A DNA stretch of 64,000 bases from Phycisphaerales bacterium (GCA_022839625.1 JALHJL010000005.1:62001-126000), one strand, 5' to 3'. Shown: positions 1 to 8,840, numbered from the stretch's first letter. Notes: a model not told the origin generated them from the letters alone. Numbers and translations: made by a program.

Positions 1-1470
1 ATTGCCGCCGGGTCGTTCATCACGGCCGGGCTGCCGGCGGTCGTTGGGAAGATGGTGTTGACCGACGCCCTGCTGCTGGCTTGTTGTCTGGCGGCGACGC
101 TGCTGCTGTGGCGGATCGTGACCCCGGCGCGCCGGGGCCCGACTCTGAGCCGAAGCGCTCTCTTCTGGTTCGTGGTCGGGCTGGCGGTCCTGGCCAAAGG
201 ACCGGCGGTCATCATGTTCGTCGGGGCATTTACCCTTGGCGTGGTCCTCTACCTGCGAAGGCGCGGTGCGGACTGGAGCGCCGGACCGAAGCCTGCCCGC
301 CGCGGCGGGTGTCCGGCGCCTCCCGCCGGCAGAACGCTCGTCCTGCCCGCCGGACACGGAGGTCCGGCGCTACGGAGTACGACATTCTGGCTGACGCTGC
401 CGGTGTGTCTTGCGGTTGCGGCACCCTGGTACATCTACATCGCGCGGCAGGCCAGCCAGGCCTTCTGGGGGCAGTTCGTCGGCTACGAGATCATCTCCCG
501 ACTGGTGAGCGCGCCGCACGGGCATACGGGGCCGCCGGGGTACTACTTGCTCGTCAGTCTCGCCGGCTGGTTGCCGTGGACGGCGCTGGTGCCCGGAGCG
601 GTCATCGAGGCCTGGCGTGCACGCAGGGCGGATCGCACCGCCTGGCTGCTCTTGATCTGGCTCGGCGTACCGTGGCTCCTCCTGGAACTCGTGCCCAGCA
701 AGCTGCCGCACTACATTCTGCCCTGCTACGTCCCGTTGGCGATCCTGTTCGGGCGAATGTGGGACGCCGGCTTGCAGCAGCCGGTGACGAAGGGGCAGCG
801 CGCCGTGCTCGGCGTCTGGGCCGCGGTGCCGATGGTGTTTGGGGGGCTGATTATCGCAGTCGGCGGCGCTTGGCACCGCGCCGCGTGGTCCTGGGCAATG
901 TGTGCAACCGGGGCCACTCTGCTGCTCGGCTTCGCCGCGGTGGCCTGGATGCTCGGGCGGCAGCGGCTGCCGGCCGCGTGGAAATCGTCCGTGGCCGCCC
1001 TGGTAGCGTTTCACGTGGTCGCCGGCATGTGGTTGTTGCCGGCCCTCGAGCCCCACCGTCTCAGCCGGCTGGTCGCGGAGCGCGCGAACGTCCTCGGCAC
1101 GGGCGTCGCGGAGGTTGTGGTCTGCGGCTACACGGAGCCGACGATGTTCTTCTACCTGCGGTTGCCGGCCCGCGTTGCAGGTGCGGAGGAGTGTGCGCGG
1201 ATACTGGCGGACACGGCCAAGCCGCGGGTCATCATTGTCCGCGAGTCGGAGCTCCGCGCGGCCGGTATCGAGCCTCGCGAAGGCCCAGGCGCCGCAGGGC
1301 AAGGCTCTGCTTTGCGTTCGGAAGTGTGGGAGCGCACCGCCGGGTTCAACTATGTCAAGGGCCGGGACGAGGTGGTCTGGGTTGTACGCGCGGGATCGCC
1401 CGACGGTGGCGGCCGGCCTCCCGGTCCGACATCTTCGCCCAGGCCGGGGACAGGAAGCCCGTCCTTCTGA
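1..1470 (+). CDS. GT39 (ArnT/PMT-like) membrane glycosyltransferase, 5'-truncated
   Basis: The reading frame is open from base 1, so the true start lies before the window; 489 residues are visible. The protein is an integral membrane glycosyltransferase of the type that uses polyprenyl-phosphate sugars. TDALLLA near visible residue 21, a hydrophobic segment ending in GLAVLAKGPA, and a later GYYLLVSLAGWLPW segment are typical of the ArnT-like GT39 family. Many membrane segments run to about residue 345, followed by a soluble tail. Residues about 88-127, between two membrane helices, are an Arg/Pro/Gly-rich insertion whose DNA contains a palindromic repeat (348-373) also found at 44705-44730, so this loop looks like an in-frame repeat insertion. 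The 3' end overlaps the convergent PAP2 gene by 121 bases. The donor and acceptor cannot be told from sequence. Confidence 0.85.
   Translation: MAAGSFITAGLPAVVGKMVLTDALLLACCLAATLLLWRIVTPARRGPTLSRSALFWFVVGLAVLAKGPAVIMFVGAFTLGVVLYLRRRGADWSAGPKPARRGGCPAPPAGRTLVLPAGHGGPALRSTTFWLTLPVCLAVAAPWYIYIARQASQAFWGQFVGYEIISRLVSAPHGHTGPPGYYLLVSLAGWLPWTALVPGAVIEAWRARRADRTAWLLLIWLGVPWLLLELVPSKLPHYILPCYVPLAILFGRMWDAGLQQPVTKGQRAVLGVWAAVPMVFGGLIIAVGGAWHRAAWSWAMCATGATLLLGFAAVAWMLGRQRLPAAWKSSVAALVAFHVVAGMWLLPALEPHRLSRLVAERANVLGTGVAEVVVCGYTEPTMFFYLRLPARVAGAEECARILADTAKPRVIIVRESELRAAGIEPREGPGAAGQGSALRSEVWERTAGFNYVKGRDEVVWVVRAGSPDGGGRPPGPTSSPRPGTGSPSF
348..373. repeat. 26-bp palindromic repeat inside a coding gene (copy 1)
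   Basis: The arms CGCCGGAC and GTCCGGCG flank the loop ACGGAG and are followed by CTAC overlapping the right arm's end. The same 26 bases occur at 44705-44730 in non-coding DNA. Here the element is read in frame as part of the GT39 protein. Confidence 0.8.
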
Positions 1471-2051
1471 TAGAACGCCGTCCCCAGCCAACGCCTGCTT
1501 CCGAAGACGATCAGGCCTGCCAGGGCAAACCCCGCGAGCACGTCCGACGGGAAGTGCCAATCGTGGATGATGCGCTCGAGTCCGATGAGGGCGGCGAGCA
1601 GGTAGAACACCCAGCGTGCGCGCGGGAAGTAGATGCCCAGCAGCAGGGCGATGACTCCCGCCGCCATCGCATGCCCCGAAGGGAACGCGTCGCAGTATTC
1701 CGCCCCGGAGAAGGGCCTGAAGTGATACGCGCCTTGCCCCAGCAGCGGCCGGCCGCGCCCCACCGCCCACTTCATCAGGTGCAGCACAACCGCCGACGCC
1801 AGCACGGGCACCAGGAAACCCGCGCATAGCCGCCGGCGGTTCGAAAACGACGCCAGAATGGCGAGGATTACCAGGTACGGGCCGAGCGCCAGCGGCACCG
1901 CCATCCCCCGCTCGATCCACCGGCGGACGGGCTCGGCGCTGAGATGGCCGGCGACAAGCCCGTCAACCACGCCGCTGACCAGCACCAGACCGCTCACGCC
2001 GGCCAGCAGGCCCCAGGGTAGCCGCGACCGGCGTTCAGGCCACGCTGACAC
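1350..2051 (-). CDS. PAP2-family membrane phosphatase
   Basis: This is a 233-residue membrane phosphatase of the PAP2 (phosphatidic acid phosphatase/undecaprenyl pyrophosphatase-like) superfamily. All three signature motifs are present: K94-(x6)-R101-P102, P-S-G-H at 124-127, and R160-(x5)-H166-(x3)-D170. About five or six hydrophobic segments surround them. The likely substrate is a lipid phosphate or lipid pyrophosphate at the outer face of the inner membrane; recycling of the polyprenyl carrier would fit the nearby glycosyltransferase, but this is inference. The start is a GTG at 2051 lying inside the last codons of rpmH (17-base overlap), which suggests translational coupling. The C-terminal 40 residues are antisense to the end of the GT39 gene. 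Confidence 0.88.
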   Translation of the reverse strand: MSAWPERRSRLPWGLLAGVSGLVLVSGVVDGLVAGHLSAEPVRRWIERGMAVPLALGPYLVILAILASFSNRRRLCAGFLVPVLASAVVLHLMKWAVGRGRPLLGQGAYHFRPFSGAEYCDAFPSGHAMAAGVIALLLGIYFPRARWVFYLLAALIGLERIIHDWHFPSDVLAGFALAGLIVFGSRRWLGTAFYQKDGLPVPGLGEDVGPGGRPPPSGDPARTTQTTSSRPLT

Positions 2052-2169
2052 GCCGCCCGACCCGCCGCTTGCGGTTAATCAGCTTGCGTCCGTTGTGCGT
2101 GCGCATCCGAGCGCGGAACCCGCTCTTGCGTTTGCGTTTGATGGGGCTGATTCGCCTTGGGTAGTGCAT
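2035..2169 (-). CDS. rpmH: 50S ribosomal protein L34
   Basis: The 44-residue basic protein contains IKRKRKSGFRARM and NGRKLINRKRRVGR, which align over the whole length with bacterial L34, a component of the large ribosomal subunit. The ATG at 2169 gives the usual family length; an upstream in-frame start would add 23 residues not found in L34. In most bacteria rpmH is followed directly by rnpA (RNase P protein) and then yidC. Here the next gene on the strand is instead a PAP2 phosphatase, overlapping by 17 bases. No rnpA is visible near it. Confidence 0.93.
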   Translation of the reverse strand: MHYPRRISPIKRKRKSGFRARMRTHNGRKLINRKRRVGRRVSVA

Positions 2170-2391
2170 AACCGTCACCGTTTCTATCGCACCGCCGCGG
2201 TGGCGGCATCCCGGCTGCGCACATTCGCTGCCGCGCAACCAGCAGTTTCGCAGATTCCGGTCGCTGCGCCAAGGCCGGCTCCGCGGCTTCAGCCGGTGCG
2301 ATGCCGTAAGTGCCCCAAGTTGCTGGAGCTGCGGCGTCGGGTCGCGGGGCTTACCCGCAGGCGGCGGGCGAGGCGTCGCAGGGGCGGGGAC

Positions 2392-2397
2392 TATAAT
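2392..2397 (+). promoter_or_regulatory. -10 box (TATAAT) before ldhA
   Basis: A perfect TATAAT lies 50 bases before the ldhA start in otherwise very GC-rich DNA. No clear -35 hexamer is visible 17 bases upstream, so this is a probable but unproven promoter. Confidence 0.5.
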
Positions 2398-2447
2398 GAC
2401 TCAGCGGCGAGCACGGCCCCGAATGGCATCGACCGGGACTCAAGCCC

Positions 2448-3446
2448 ATGCCTCTTGTCGCGTTCTTCGATACCAAGCCCTATGACCGCCAGTTCTTCGA
2501 TCCGCTCGGTCCGCCGGCGGGCATCGAATGGCGGTTCTTCGAATGGCGACTCAACCGCGAGACGGCGGCCGGCGCCTCCGGTTGTCCGACCGTCTGCATC
2601 TTCGTGAACGACGAGGCGGACGCGGCCACCCTGGCACGGCTCCGGGAGGCAGGCGTTCGGCATCTGGCGCTGCGTTGCGCGGGGCACAACAACGTGGACG
2701 TGGGCGCGGCGCGGGACCTGGGTCTGGCGGTCAGCCGTGCGCCGTCGTACTCCCCGCATTCCACCGCCGAGCATGCCGTCGCCTTGTTCCTGGCGTTGAA
2801 CCGCCGCATTCATCGCGCGTACAGCCGCGTGCGCGAGCTGAATTTCTCACTCCAGGGCCTGCTGGGCACGGTGGTTTGCGGCAAGACCGTGGGCATCCTC
2901 GGCGCCGGCAAGATCGGCCGGATCACGGCCCAGATCTACCGCGGCTTCTCGGCCACTGTGCTGGCCTGCGATGCCGCCCCCGACCCGGACTGGGCGGCCC
3001 GGCACGACGTGCGCTACGTGTCGGCAAGCGAGCTCTTCGCGGCCAGCGACGTGATCTCGCTGCACGCCCCCCTGCTGCCGGAGACGCACCACATCGTCAA
3101 CCGCGAATCGCTGGCGCAGCTCCGGCCGGGCGCGTTCCTGGTCAACACCAGCCGCGGCAAGCTCATCGACACGCGGGCCCTGATCGACGCGCTGAAGTCC
3201 GGGCGGCTCGGCGGCGTGGCCCTCGACGTCTACGAGGAGGAAGAGGGTGTGTTCCTGGAGGACCTCTCCGGGCAGGTGCTCCACGATGACGAGCTGGCCC
3301 GGCTGTTGACGTTCCCCAACGTGCTGATTACCGCTCATCAGGCCTACTTCACGCACGAGGCGCTGCACGAGATCGCGCGCGTGACCACCGAGAACGTGCG
3401 ACGTTTCGCAGCCGGCCAGCCGTTGCTCGACGGCACGGCCCTGTGA
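2448..3446 (+). CDS. ldhA: D-lactate dehydrogenase (2-hydroxyacid dehydrogenase family)
   Basis: The enzyme reduces pyruvate to D-lactate with NADH, the fermentative route for regenerating NAD. It is 332 residues, the normal length. The NAD-binding motif GxGxxG is at 152-157, and the catalytic trio falls at Arg236, Glu265 and His297, matching the spacing in characterised D-lactate dehydrogenases. ALNRRIHRAY (about 116-125) and the segment NFSLQGL are characteristic of the LdhA subgroup rather than of phosphoglycerate or formate dehydrogenases. A TATAAT box lies 50 bases upstream. The nitroreductase gene follows 68 bases downstream on the same strand and probably has its own promoter. Confidence 0.88.
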   Translation: MPLVAFFDTKPYDRQFFDPLGPPAGIEWRFFEWRLNRETAAGASGCPTVCIFVNDEADAATLARLREAGVRHLALRCAGHNNVDVGAARDLGLAVSRAPSYSPHSTAEHAVALFLALNRRIHRAYSRVRELNFSLQGLLGTVVCGKTVGILGAGKIGRITAQIYRGFSATVLACDAAPDPDWAARHDVRYVSASELFAASDVISLHAPLLPETHHIVNRESLAQLRPGAFLVNTSRGKLIDTRALIDALKSGRLGGVALDVYEEEEGVFLEDLSGQVLHDDELARLLTFPNVLITAHQAYFTHEALHEIARVTTENVRRFAAGQPLLDGTAL

Positions 3447-3514
3447 GCACTCCCCCCCGCGGCCCGCCGGTACAATGCGGCGGCCGACCGGGAGGCGGGG
3501 CCGAGGAGCGTGGT

Positions 3515-4012
3515 ATGGATGCGTTCGAGGCCATTTCGAAACGCCGCAGCGTGCGGAAGTACAAGCCGCAAGCGGTGACGCGCGAGCAGTTGTCGCAGAT
3601 CGTGAACATGGGCCGGCTGGCGCCGACCGCGCGGAATGAGCAGCCGTGGGAGTTCGTCGTCGTGACGGACCGCGCCAAGCTGCGGCAGCTCGCCCACCTT
3701 GCCGAGCACGGCAAGTTCATCGCCGACGCCGCCGCGTGCATCGTCGTGCTGTGCCGGCCGGCCACGTACTACCTGGAAGACGGCAGCGCGGCAACGACGC
3801 AGATGATGGTGGCGGCGACGGCCCTCGGGCTGGCGAGCTGCTGGGTGGCCGGCGACAAGAAAGCCTACGCCGCGCAGGTCGTCGCGGCTTGTGGGGCGCC
3901 GGCGGAATACAAGCTGGTCGCTCTGATCGCGATCGGCCACGCCGCCGAGGTGCCCGACCCGCCGAAGCGGATGCTCGCCGAAGTGCTGCATTGGGAGAGC
4001 TTCGGCCGGTAG
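3515..4012 (+). CDS. Nitroreductase-family FMN oxidoreductase
   Basis: This 165-residue protein belongs to the NADH oxidase/nitroreductase fold, FMN enzymes that transfer electrons from NAD(P)H to various acceptors. The N-terminal signature RRSVRKY (residues 10-16) contacts the FMN phosphate, and PTARNEQPWEFVV (about 35-47) is the usual second flavin-contacting stretch. The ATG at 3515 is chosen because the family starts just before this signature; the open frame extends upstream to 3443 without family similarity. A TACAAT box at 3471-3476 may be its promoter. The substrate is unknown. Confidence 0.85.
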   Translation: MDAFEAISKRRSVRKYKPQAVTREQLSQIVNMGRLAPTARNEQPWEFVVVTDRAKLRQLAHLAEHGKFIADAAACIVVLCRPATYYLEDGSAATTQMMVAATALGLASCWVAGDKKAYAAQVVAACGAPAEYKLVALIAIGHAAEVPDPPKRMLAEVLHWESFGR

Positions 4013-4134
4013 AGCTCGGCGTGGCCGGCTTTCGCCGGTGCGTCCCTGTCTGAAATTGTCGGCGGGCCCGCCCCCGGCGCGCGCCACCGCGGTACACTGC
4101 CGCTCTACGACTTGCGGTCGACGGAGGTAGCCAT

Positions 4135-5628
4135 ATGCCGGACACGTCGCGTTACTTTGTGCGAAGAGCCGTGCTGGCGGGGATGGGCGCGCTCATGCTG
4201 GGCCTGCCGAGTCTTCTGCATGCGCAGGCGACGGCCTCGACCGACCGGGAACCGCAGTGGTGGAAAGGGTCGTTCGAGGCGCAGGGCATGACGTTGGATT
4301 TCGTGGTCGCCTTCCGGCCGACGTCGGATTCGGATGGCTACACCGCGACCATCGACATTCCGGTCCAGGGAGCAAAGAACCTGGCGCTGAGCGAGGTGGT
4401 CCTCACCCCGGAGCGGCTCGGCTTTGCGATTCCGCCGCCGCCCGGTGCGCCCGCCATCGCGAAGGCCGTCTTCGAGCTGCGGCGTGAAGAGGATGGGCGG
4501 ACCGCCAACGGCACGCTCCAGCAGTCGGGGTTCACCTTCGCCGTCCGCATGGAGCGCGTGACGGAGGAAGAAGCCCGGGCGGTGGGGCCGCCGCGTCCGC
4601 AGACGCCCAAGCCGCCGTTCCCGTACGAGGCCCGCGAGGTCACGTACCAGAATCCGGTGGACGACACGCGTCTGGCGGGGACATTGACGATTCCGCCGGG
4701 TTCCGGGCCGCATCCGGCGGTGATCCTGATCACCGGCTCCGGCGCGCAGGACCGGGACGAGACGTTGTTCGGGCACAAGCCGTTCATGGTGTGGGCCGAT
4801 CATCTGACCCGCCACGGAATCGCGGTGTTGCGGATGGACGACCGCGGCGTGGGCGGCTCGTCGGGCTCGACGGCGGACTCGACGTCCAAGGATTTCGCCA
4901 ACGACGTGATCGCCGGCCTCAAGTTCCTCCAGCAGCAACCGGAAATCGATCGCCGACGGCTGGGCCTGGTCGGCCACAGTGAAGGCGGCATCATCGCCCC
5001 GCTGGTCGCGTCCAAGTCGAAGGACGTGGCGTGCATGGTGCTGCTGGGTGGACCGGCGCTGCCCGGTGCGAAGCTGCTCAACCTCCAGTTGGAGGCCCTG
5101 GTCCGCGCGGCCGGCCTGTCCGAAGCAGACATCGAACGCCAGTCGCAGGCGCAACGCAAGCTGATCGATCTCGTGGTCGCGGACGCGGAGGCGGACGCCG
5201 TGCGGGACGCCGCGCGCGAGCTGATCCGCGTGCAATTCGAGGCATTGGATGAGCGCAATCCGTCGGAGGAGCAGCTTGACGGCCAGACGAAGGTAGCCGT
5301 GGCGCAGGTCTCGTCGCCGTGGATGCGCTGGTTCCTCAAGCACGACCCGCGCGAGGTGCTGGTGAAGGTCAAGTGTCCGACGTTGGCGCTGATCGGATCA
5401 CTCGATCTTCAGGTGCCGCCCAAGGAGAACGTGCCCGAGCTCGCGAAGGCGTTTCGCCAGGCCGGCAACACGCAGGCCACCGTGAAGGAGCTGCCGGGCT
5501 TGAATCACCTGTTCCAGCCGGCGAAGACCGGGCTCGTAGCGGAGTACGCGGCGATCGATCAGACGTTGGCCCCGGCCGTCCTGGACGAGGTGACGAGCTG
5601 GCTGCGCGAGCAACTCAAAGTCGAGTAG
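4135..5628 (+). CDS. Secreted alpha/beta hydrolase
   Basis: The protein is 497 residues with a twin-Arg-containing N-terminus and a hydrophobic signal sequence ending near LLHAQA (about residue 33), so it is exported. Residues about 40-150 form an extra N-terminal domain, and an alpha/beta-hydrolase domain follows. The nucleophile elbow G-H-S-E-G-G puts the catalytic serine at 282; Asp424 (in LIGSLDLQVPP) and His458 (in LNHLFQ) complete the triad. This layout matches exported peptidase/esterase-like hydrolases; the substrate is unknown. A GGAGG at 4123-4127 precedes the ATG by seven bases, and a TACACT box is at 4093-4098. Confidence 0.85.
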   Translation: MPDTSRYFVRRAVLAGMGALMLGLPSLLHAQATASTDREPQWWKGSFEAQGMTLDFVVAFRPTSDSDGYTATIDIPVQGAKNLALSEVVLTPERLGFAIPPPPGAPAIAKAVFELRREEDGRTANGTLQQSGFTFAVRMERVTEEEARAVGPPRPQTPKPPFPYEAREVTYQNPVDDTRLAGTLTIPPGSGPHPAVILITGSGAQDRDETLFGHKPFMVWADHLTRHGIAVLRMDDRGVGGSSGSTADSTSKDFANDVIAGLKFLQQQPEIDRRRLGLVGHSEGGIIAPLVASKSKDVACMVLLGGPALPGAKLLNLQLEALVRAAGLSEADIERQSQAQRKLIDLVVADAEADAVRDAARELIRVQFEALDERNPSEEQLDGQTKVAVAQVSSPWMRWFLKHDPREVLVKVKCPTLALIGSLDLQVPPKENVPELAKAFRQAGNTQATVKELPGLNHLFQPAKTGLVAEYAAIDQTLAPAVLDEVTSWLREQLKVE

Positions 5629-5686
5629 CCGGCCGGCCGCGCCCACCAACCTGGGAACCGCGGCGGCTTTGTCCTATCATTCCGTC

Positions 5687-6667
5687 ATGGACCCCAGCAG
5701 ACAGGAAGCTGCGCCGGCGCGGGACGGAGTCGGTGCGCCGGGACGCATCGGAACGCGCTGCCTGGCGTGCATTGGCCTGCTGTCGTTGACTTCCGCCGCC
5801 ATCGGCGCGGGCACGCCGATCCCCTGGCGCACCGCGGTGGCACACCAGGCGGCGCTGGACCGGGCGGGGTTCTCGCCAGGCGTCATCGATGGCCAGATCG
5901 GACGCAAGACCACCCTGGCGTTGAGGACGTTTCAGACCGCTCACGGTTTGTCCGCGACCGGGGAGTTTGACAAATGCACGCGCGCGGCGTTGGAGGCCGG
6001 AGGAGCGCCGGCGACCATCACGTACACCGTTACAGCGGCCGATCTGCGCGCCGTCGGTCCGGTCCCGCGGGACTGGAACGCGAAGGCCAGGCTCGACCGG
6101 CTGCGCTACGAGTCGCTCGCCGCGCTCCTCGCCGAGCGCGGGCACTGCACGCGCGCGCTTGTGGCGCGCCTGAATCCGCGGCGCGACCTGAATCGCCTGC
6201 GGCCCGGCGACCGGATCGTGCTGCCGAACGTCAAACCGCGCGCGCTGCCACGGGCCGCGTCCGTCGACGTCGATCTTGATGCGAAGATCGTGCGGGCCAA
6301 AGACAAGGCGGGACGCACCGTGGCGCTGTTCCACTGCTCCATCGCGAAGTCCGCCGACCAGCGCCCGCGCGGCAATGCCAGAGTTACGGCCGTCGCGTTC
6401 GACCCCGTGTACACCTTTGATCCGCGGATGTGGCCGGAGGTCCGCGGCGTCACGAAGAAGCTGCGTATTCCGCCTGGGCCGCGCAACCCCGTCGGCGTGT
6501 GCTGGATCGACCTCAGCCTGCCGGGATACGGGATTCACGGCACGCCCAGCCCGGAGCTGATCGGCAAGACCGGCTCGCACGGCTGCATCCGGCTTGCGAA
6601 CTGGGATGCCCGGCGGCTGGGACAGATGGTCCGCGCCGGCACACCGGTACGCTTCGTCGGCCGCTGA
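5687..6667 (+). CDS. L,D-transpeptidase with peptidoglycan-binding domain
   Basis: The 326-residue protein acts on peptidoglycan, making 3-3 cross-links or attaching proteins to the wall. After a hydrophobic export signal (about 21-40) comes a peptidoglycan-binding domain (about 50-105), then a LysM-like segment ending in LRPGDRIVLPN (about 175-185), and a C-terminal YkuD catalytic domain. The YkuD motif is intact: His284 in IHGTP and the nucleophile Cys300 in SHGCIRL. The ATG at 5687 is chosen over a TTG at 5669. A TATCAT box ends only six bases before the ATG and no Shine-Dalgarno is visible, so the mRNA may be leaderless. It converges with sppA. Confidence 0.88.
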   Translation: MDPSRQEAAPARDGVGAPGRIGTRCLACIGLLSLTSAAIGAGTPIPWRTAVAHQAALDRAGFSPGVIDGQIGRKTTLALRTFQTAHGLSATGEFDKCTRAALEAGGAPATITYTVTAADLRAVGPVPRDWNAKARLDRLRYESLAALLAERGHCTRALVARLNPRRDLNRLRPGDRIVLPNVKPRALPRAASVDVDLDAKIVRAKDKAGRTVALFHCSIAKSADQRPRGNARVTAVAFDPVYTFDPRMWPEVRGVTKKLRIPPGPRNPVGVCWIDLSLPGYGIHGTPSPELIGKTGSHGCIRLANWDARRLGQMVRAGTPVRFVGR

Positions 6668-6718
6668 CGTGCTGAGGGTCAAGGACGAGGCGGCCGGCCC
6701 CGGCCCGTAACGCACTGA

Positions 6719-6749
6719 GTGCCACGGGCCAGCCAGGCACCCGTGGCAC
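6719..6749. repeat. Stem-loop between convergent genes
   Basis: Perfect 10-base arms GTGCCACGGG and CCCGTGGCAC are separated by 11 bases. It lies between the ends of the L,D-transpeptidase gene and sppA, where it could act as a bidirectional terminator without a T tract, or be an interspersed repeat. Confidence 0.65.
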
Positions 6750-6827
6750 TCGCGCTTGTGGCGGTACCGCCAATGGTATGAATCCACCCGGGGTCGCGCG
6801 CGAGCCGCCTCGTGCGCGCCGCGCGGG

Positions 6828-8672
6828 TCAGCGTATCTGCGGGACCAGGGGCATGAAGCAGCCCACTTTCTCGTGTTCGAGCATCGTCAGGTTCTGCAAG
6901 GCCCGCCACAGCTCCTTGACCTGTGCCGGTGCGAGCCCGCGCACGAGGGGCAGCAGGGTCCGGAGCAGCGGATCGCGGGCCAGCCCCACCGACGACACCT
7001 CGAACTCGTCCTTCTGATCCTGGCCGGTCAGCTTCGTCAGCAGCGACAGGAACGCGCCGATCCCGGACGGTTTGGGCACGATCTGCACGCTGTAGTCGCG
7101 CCCCAGCCCGGCCTTCGTCGCGGCGAAGTCGAGGGCGTCCGAAAGCCCGCCGAGCTTGTCGACCAGACCCAGATCCAGGGCCTGCGCGCCGGTGTACACC
7201 CGGCCGCCGGCCACCTCTTCCAGGTCCTTCTTGATCCGCTCGCCGCGCGACTTGGTCACGCGCCCCTTGAACTGCTCGTACACGCCGTTCATGTAGGCGG
7301 TCATCCAGGCCCGTTCCGCGTCGTTCCACCTGCGGTTGGTGCTGACGAGGCCGGCGTTCTGGCCGCGGGAGAACTCGGTGGTGGTGATGCCGAGCTTGCC
7401 TTCGAACAGACCGTTCAGCACGAGCTTTCCGCCCACTACGCCGATCGACCCCGTCAGCGTCGTCGCTTCGGCGAAGATGGTGTCGCCCGGCAGCGCGACG
7501 TAGTACCCGCCGCTGCCGGCGACTCCGCCCATGCTCACGATCAGCGGTTTCTCGGCGGCACAGCGGGTCGCGGCCTCCCAGATGATGTCGCTGGCGAGGG
7601 CTGACCCGCCGGGCGAATCCACCCGGACGACCACTGCCTTGAGGCTGTCGTCCTGGCGCGCCTCTTCCAGCGCACTGCGGACGGTGGTGCTGCCCGCGGT
7701 CATCCCGCCGAACGGAGAGTCATCGCTCTTGCCCATCATGATGCCGCCTTCGATGTAGATCAGGCCGATGGCGGGCTGCTTCTCGGGCTCGGTCGCCTGC
7801 TCGAAGAGCCGGAGGATTTGCGGGAGCAGGACAAAGGGATTGCTCATGTCCAGCTCGGGCCCGCGCTGCTCTTCGTATTTCTTGAGCACGCTGACGTCCT
7901 TGCCGAATTCCTTGTGCAACCGCTGTCGAAATGCGGCAAACGACGACACGTCATCGACGAGCTTGTGTTCCAGGGCCTGCTGGGCGCTGAGCGGCGCCTG
8001 GTCGACCAGCTTCTTGACCTCAGCGACCGGCAGCTTGCGGCCGTCGGCGATCAGTTGGATCCAGCGCTCGAAGATGCCGTCCAGGAGCCAGTCGATGTTC
8101 TCGCGGGCTTCCGGGCTCGGCTCCGTGCGCGTGAAGGTCTCGAGCGCGCTCTTGTAGGCCCCGCAGTGCATCATGTCGGCCTCGATGCCGAGCTTGTCGA
8201 GCAGGCCCTTGAGGTACATGGCACTGGCGTGGAGCCCCAGGATGTCGAGCGTGCTGTGCTCGGCCAACGTGATGTGCGTCGCCGCCGCGGCCAGCGCATA
8301 GGTCGAGTTGTTCGCGTGGTCGATGTAGCAGTAGACCGGCTTGCCCTTGGCCTCGAAGGCCTTGAGCGCCCGTGTCAGCTCCTCGATCTGCGCCAGACCG
8401 ATCTGCGGCTGCTCGACGATCAGCGCGAGCCCGCTGATGTCGCGGTCGTCCCCGGCCCGGCGGAGGGTCTGCACCCAGTCGCGCAGCGTGTTGACCTGCT
8501 CCTTCCGAAACAGCGCCAACAGCGCCGTGCTGTCGTTGGGGGCCTCAAGCACCGGACCGTCAAGCCGCAGCCGCAGAAGCTTCTTCTGCGCCTGGGCATC
8601 GGACGCCAGCAATACGGCGCACGCCAGGATCAACAGGCTCCCGCCCGCCAATGTTCGTCTCATCCGATTCAT
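6828..8672 (-). CDS. sppA: Signal peptide peptidase SppA, two-domain type
   Basis: This 614-residue serine protease cleaves remnant signal peptides in the inner membrane. The N-terminal hydrophobic anchor spans residues about 8-28. Two S49 domains follow (about 60-250 and 300-520), as in the 67-kDa E. coli enzyme. The catalytic dyad can be assigned: Lys174 in GAYKSALE of the first domain and Ser387 in GGVAGSGGYY of the second. The C-terminal tail of about 70 residues is extra. The start is supported by GAGGAGG about seven bases upstream of the ATG, and a perfect TATAAT box (minus strand, 8786-8791) lies about 115 bases upstream. Confidence 0.92.
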   Translation of the reverse strand: MNRMRRTLAGGSLLILACAVLLASDAQAQKKLLRLRLDGPVLEAPNDSTALLALFRKEQVNTLRDWVQTLRRAGDDRDISGLALIVEQPQIGLAQIEELTRALKAFEAKGKPVYCYIDHANNSTYALAAAATHITLAEHSTLDILGLHASAMYLKGLLDKLGIEADMMHCGAYKSALETFTRTEPSPEARENIDWLLDGIFERWIQLIADGRKLPVAEVKKLVDQAPLSAQQALEHKLVDDVSSFAAFRQRLHKEFGKDVSVLKKYEEQRGPELDMSNPFVLLPQILRLFEQATEPEKQPAIGLIYIEGGIMMGKSDDSPFGGMTAGSTTVRSALEEARQDDSLKAVVVRVDSPGGSALASDIIWEAATRCAAEKPLIVSMGGVAGSGGYYVALPGDTIFAEATTLTGSIGVVGGKLVLNGLFEGKLGITTTEFSRGQNAGLVSTNRRWNDAERAWMTAYMNGVYEQFKGRVTKSRGERIKKDLEEVAGGRVYTGAQALDLGLVDKLGGLSDALDFAATKAGLGRDYSVQIVPKPSGIGAFLSLLTKLTGQDQKDEFEVSSVGLARDPLLRTLLPLVRGLAPAQVKELWRALQNLTMLEHEKVGCFMPLVPQIR

Positions 8673-8785
8673 GGCTTGACCTCCTCGATTGCCCAGTGGC
8701 TGTCACTCTTGACCGTGTTGGGCGCGGCGCCCCGGGAGTCGTCCGGATGGCCGGCAAGCAGAGGCGGCGAGCCCATACAAGGCGC

Positions 8786-8791
8786 ATTATA
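8786..8791 (-). promoter_or_regulatory. -10 box (TATAAT) for sppA
   Basis: A perfect TATAAT is read on the minus strand upstream of sppA, implying a leader of about 105 bases. No strong -35 is recognisable. Confidence 0.5.
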
Positions 8792-8840
8792 AGCGAGCGT
8801 GCGTCTTGAACCGTCGCGGGTTGTCAGAAGTTGTCGGTGC

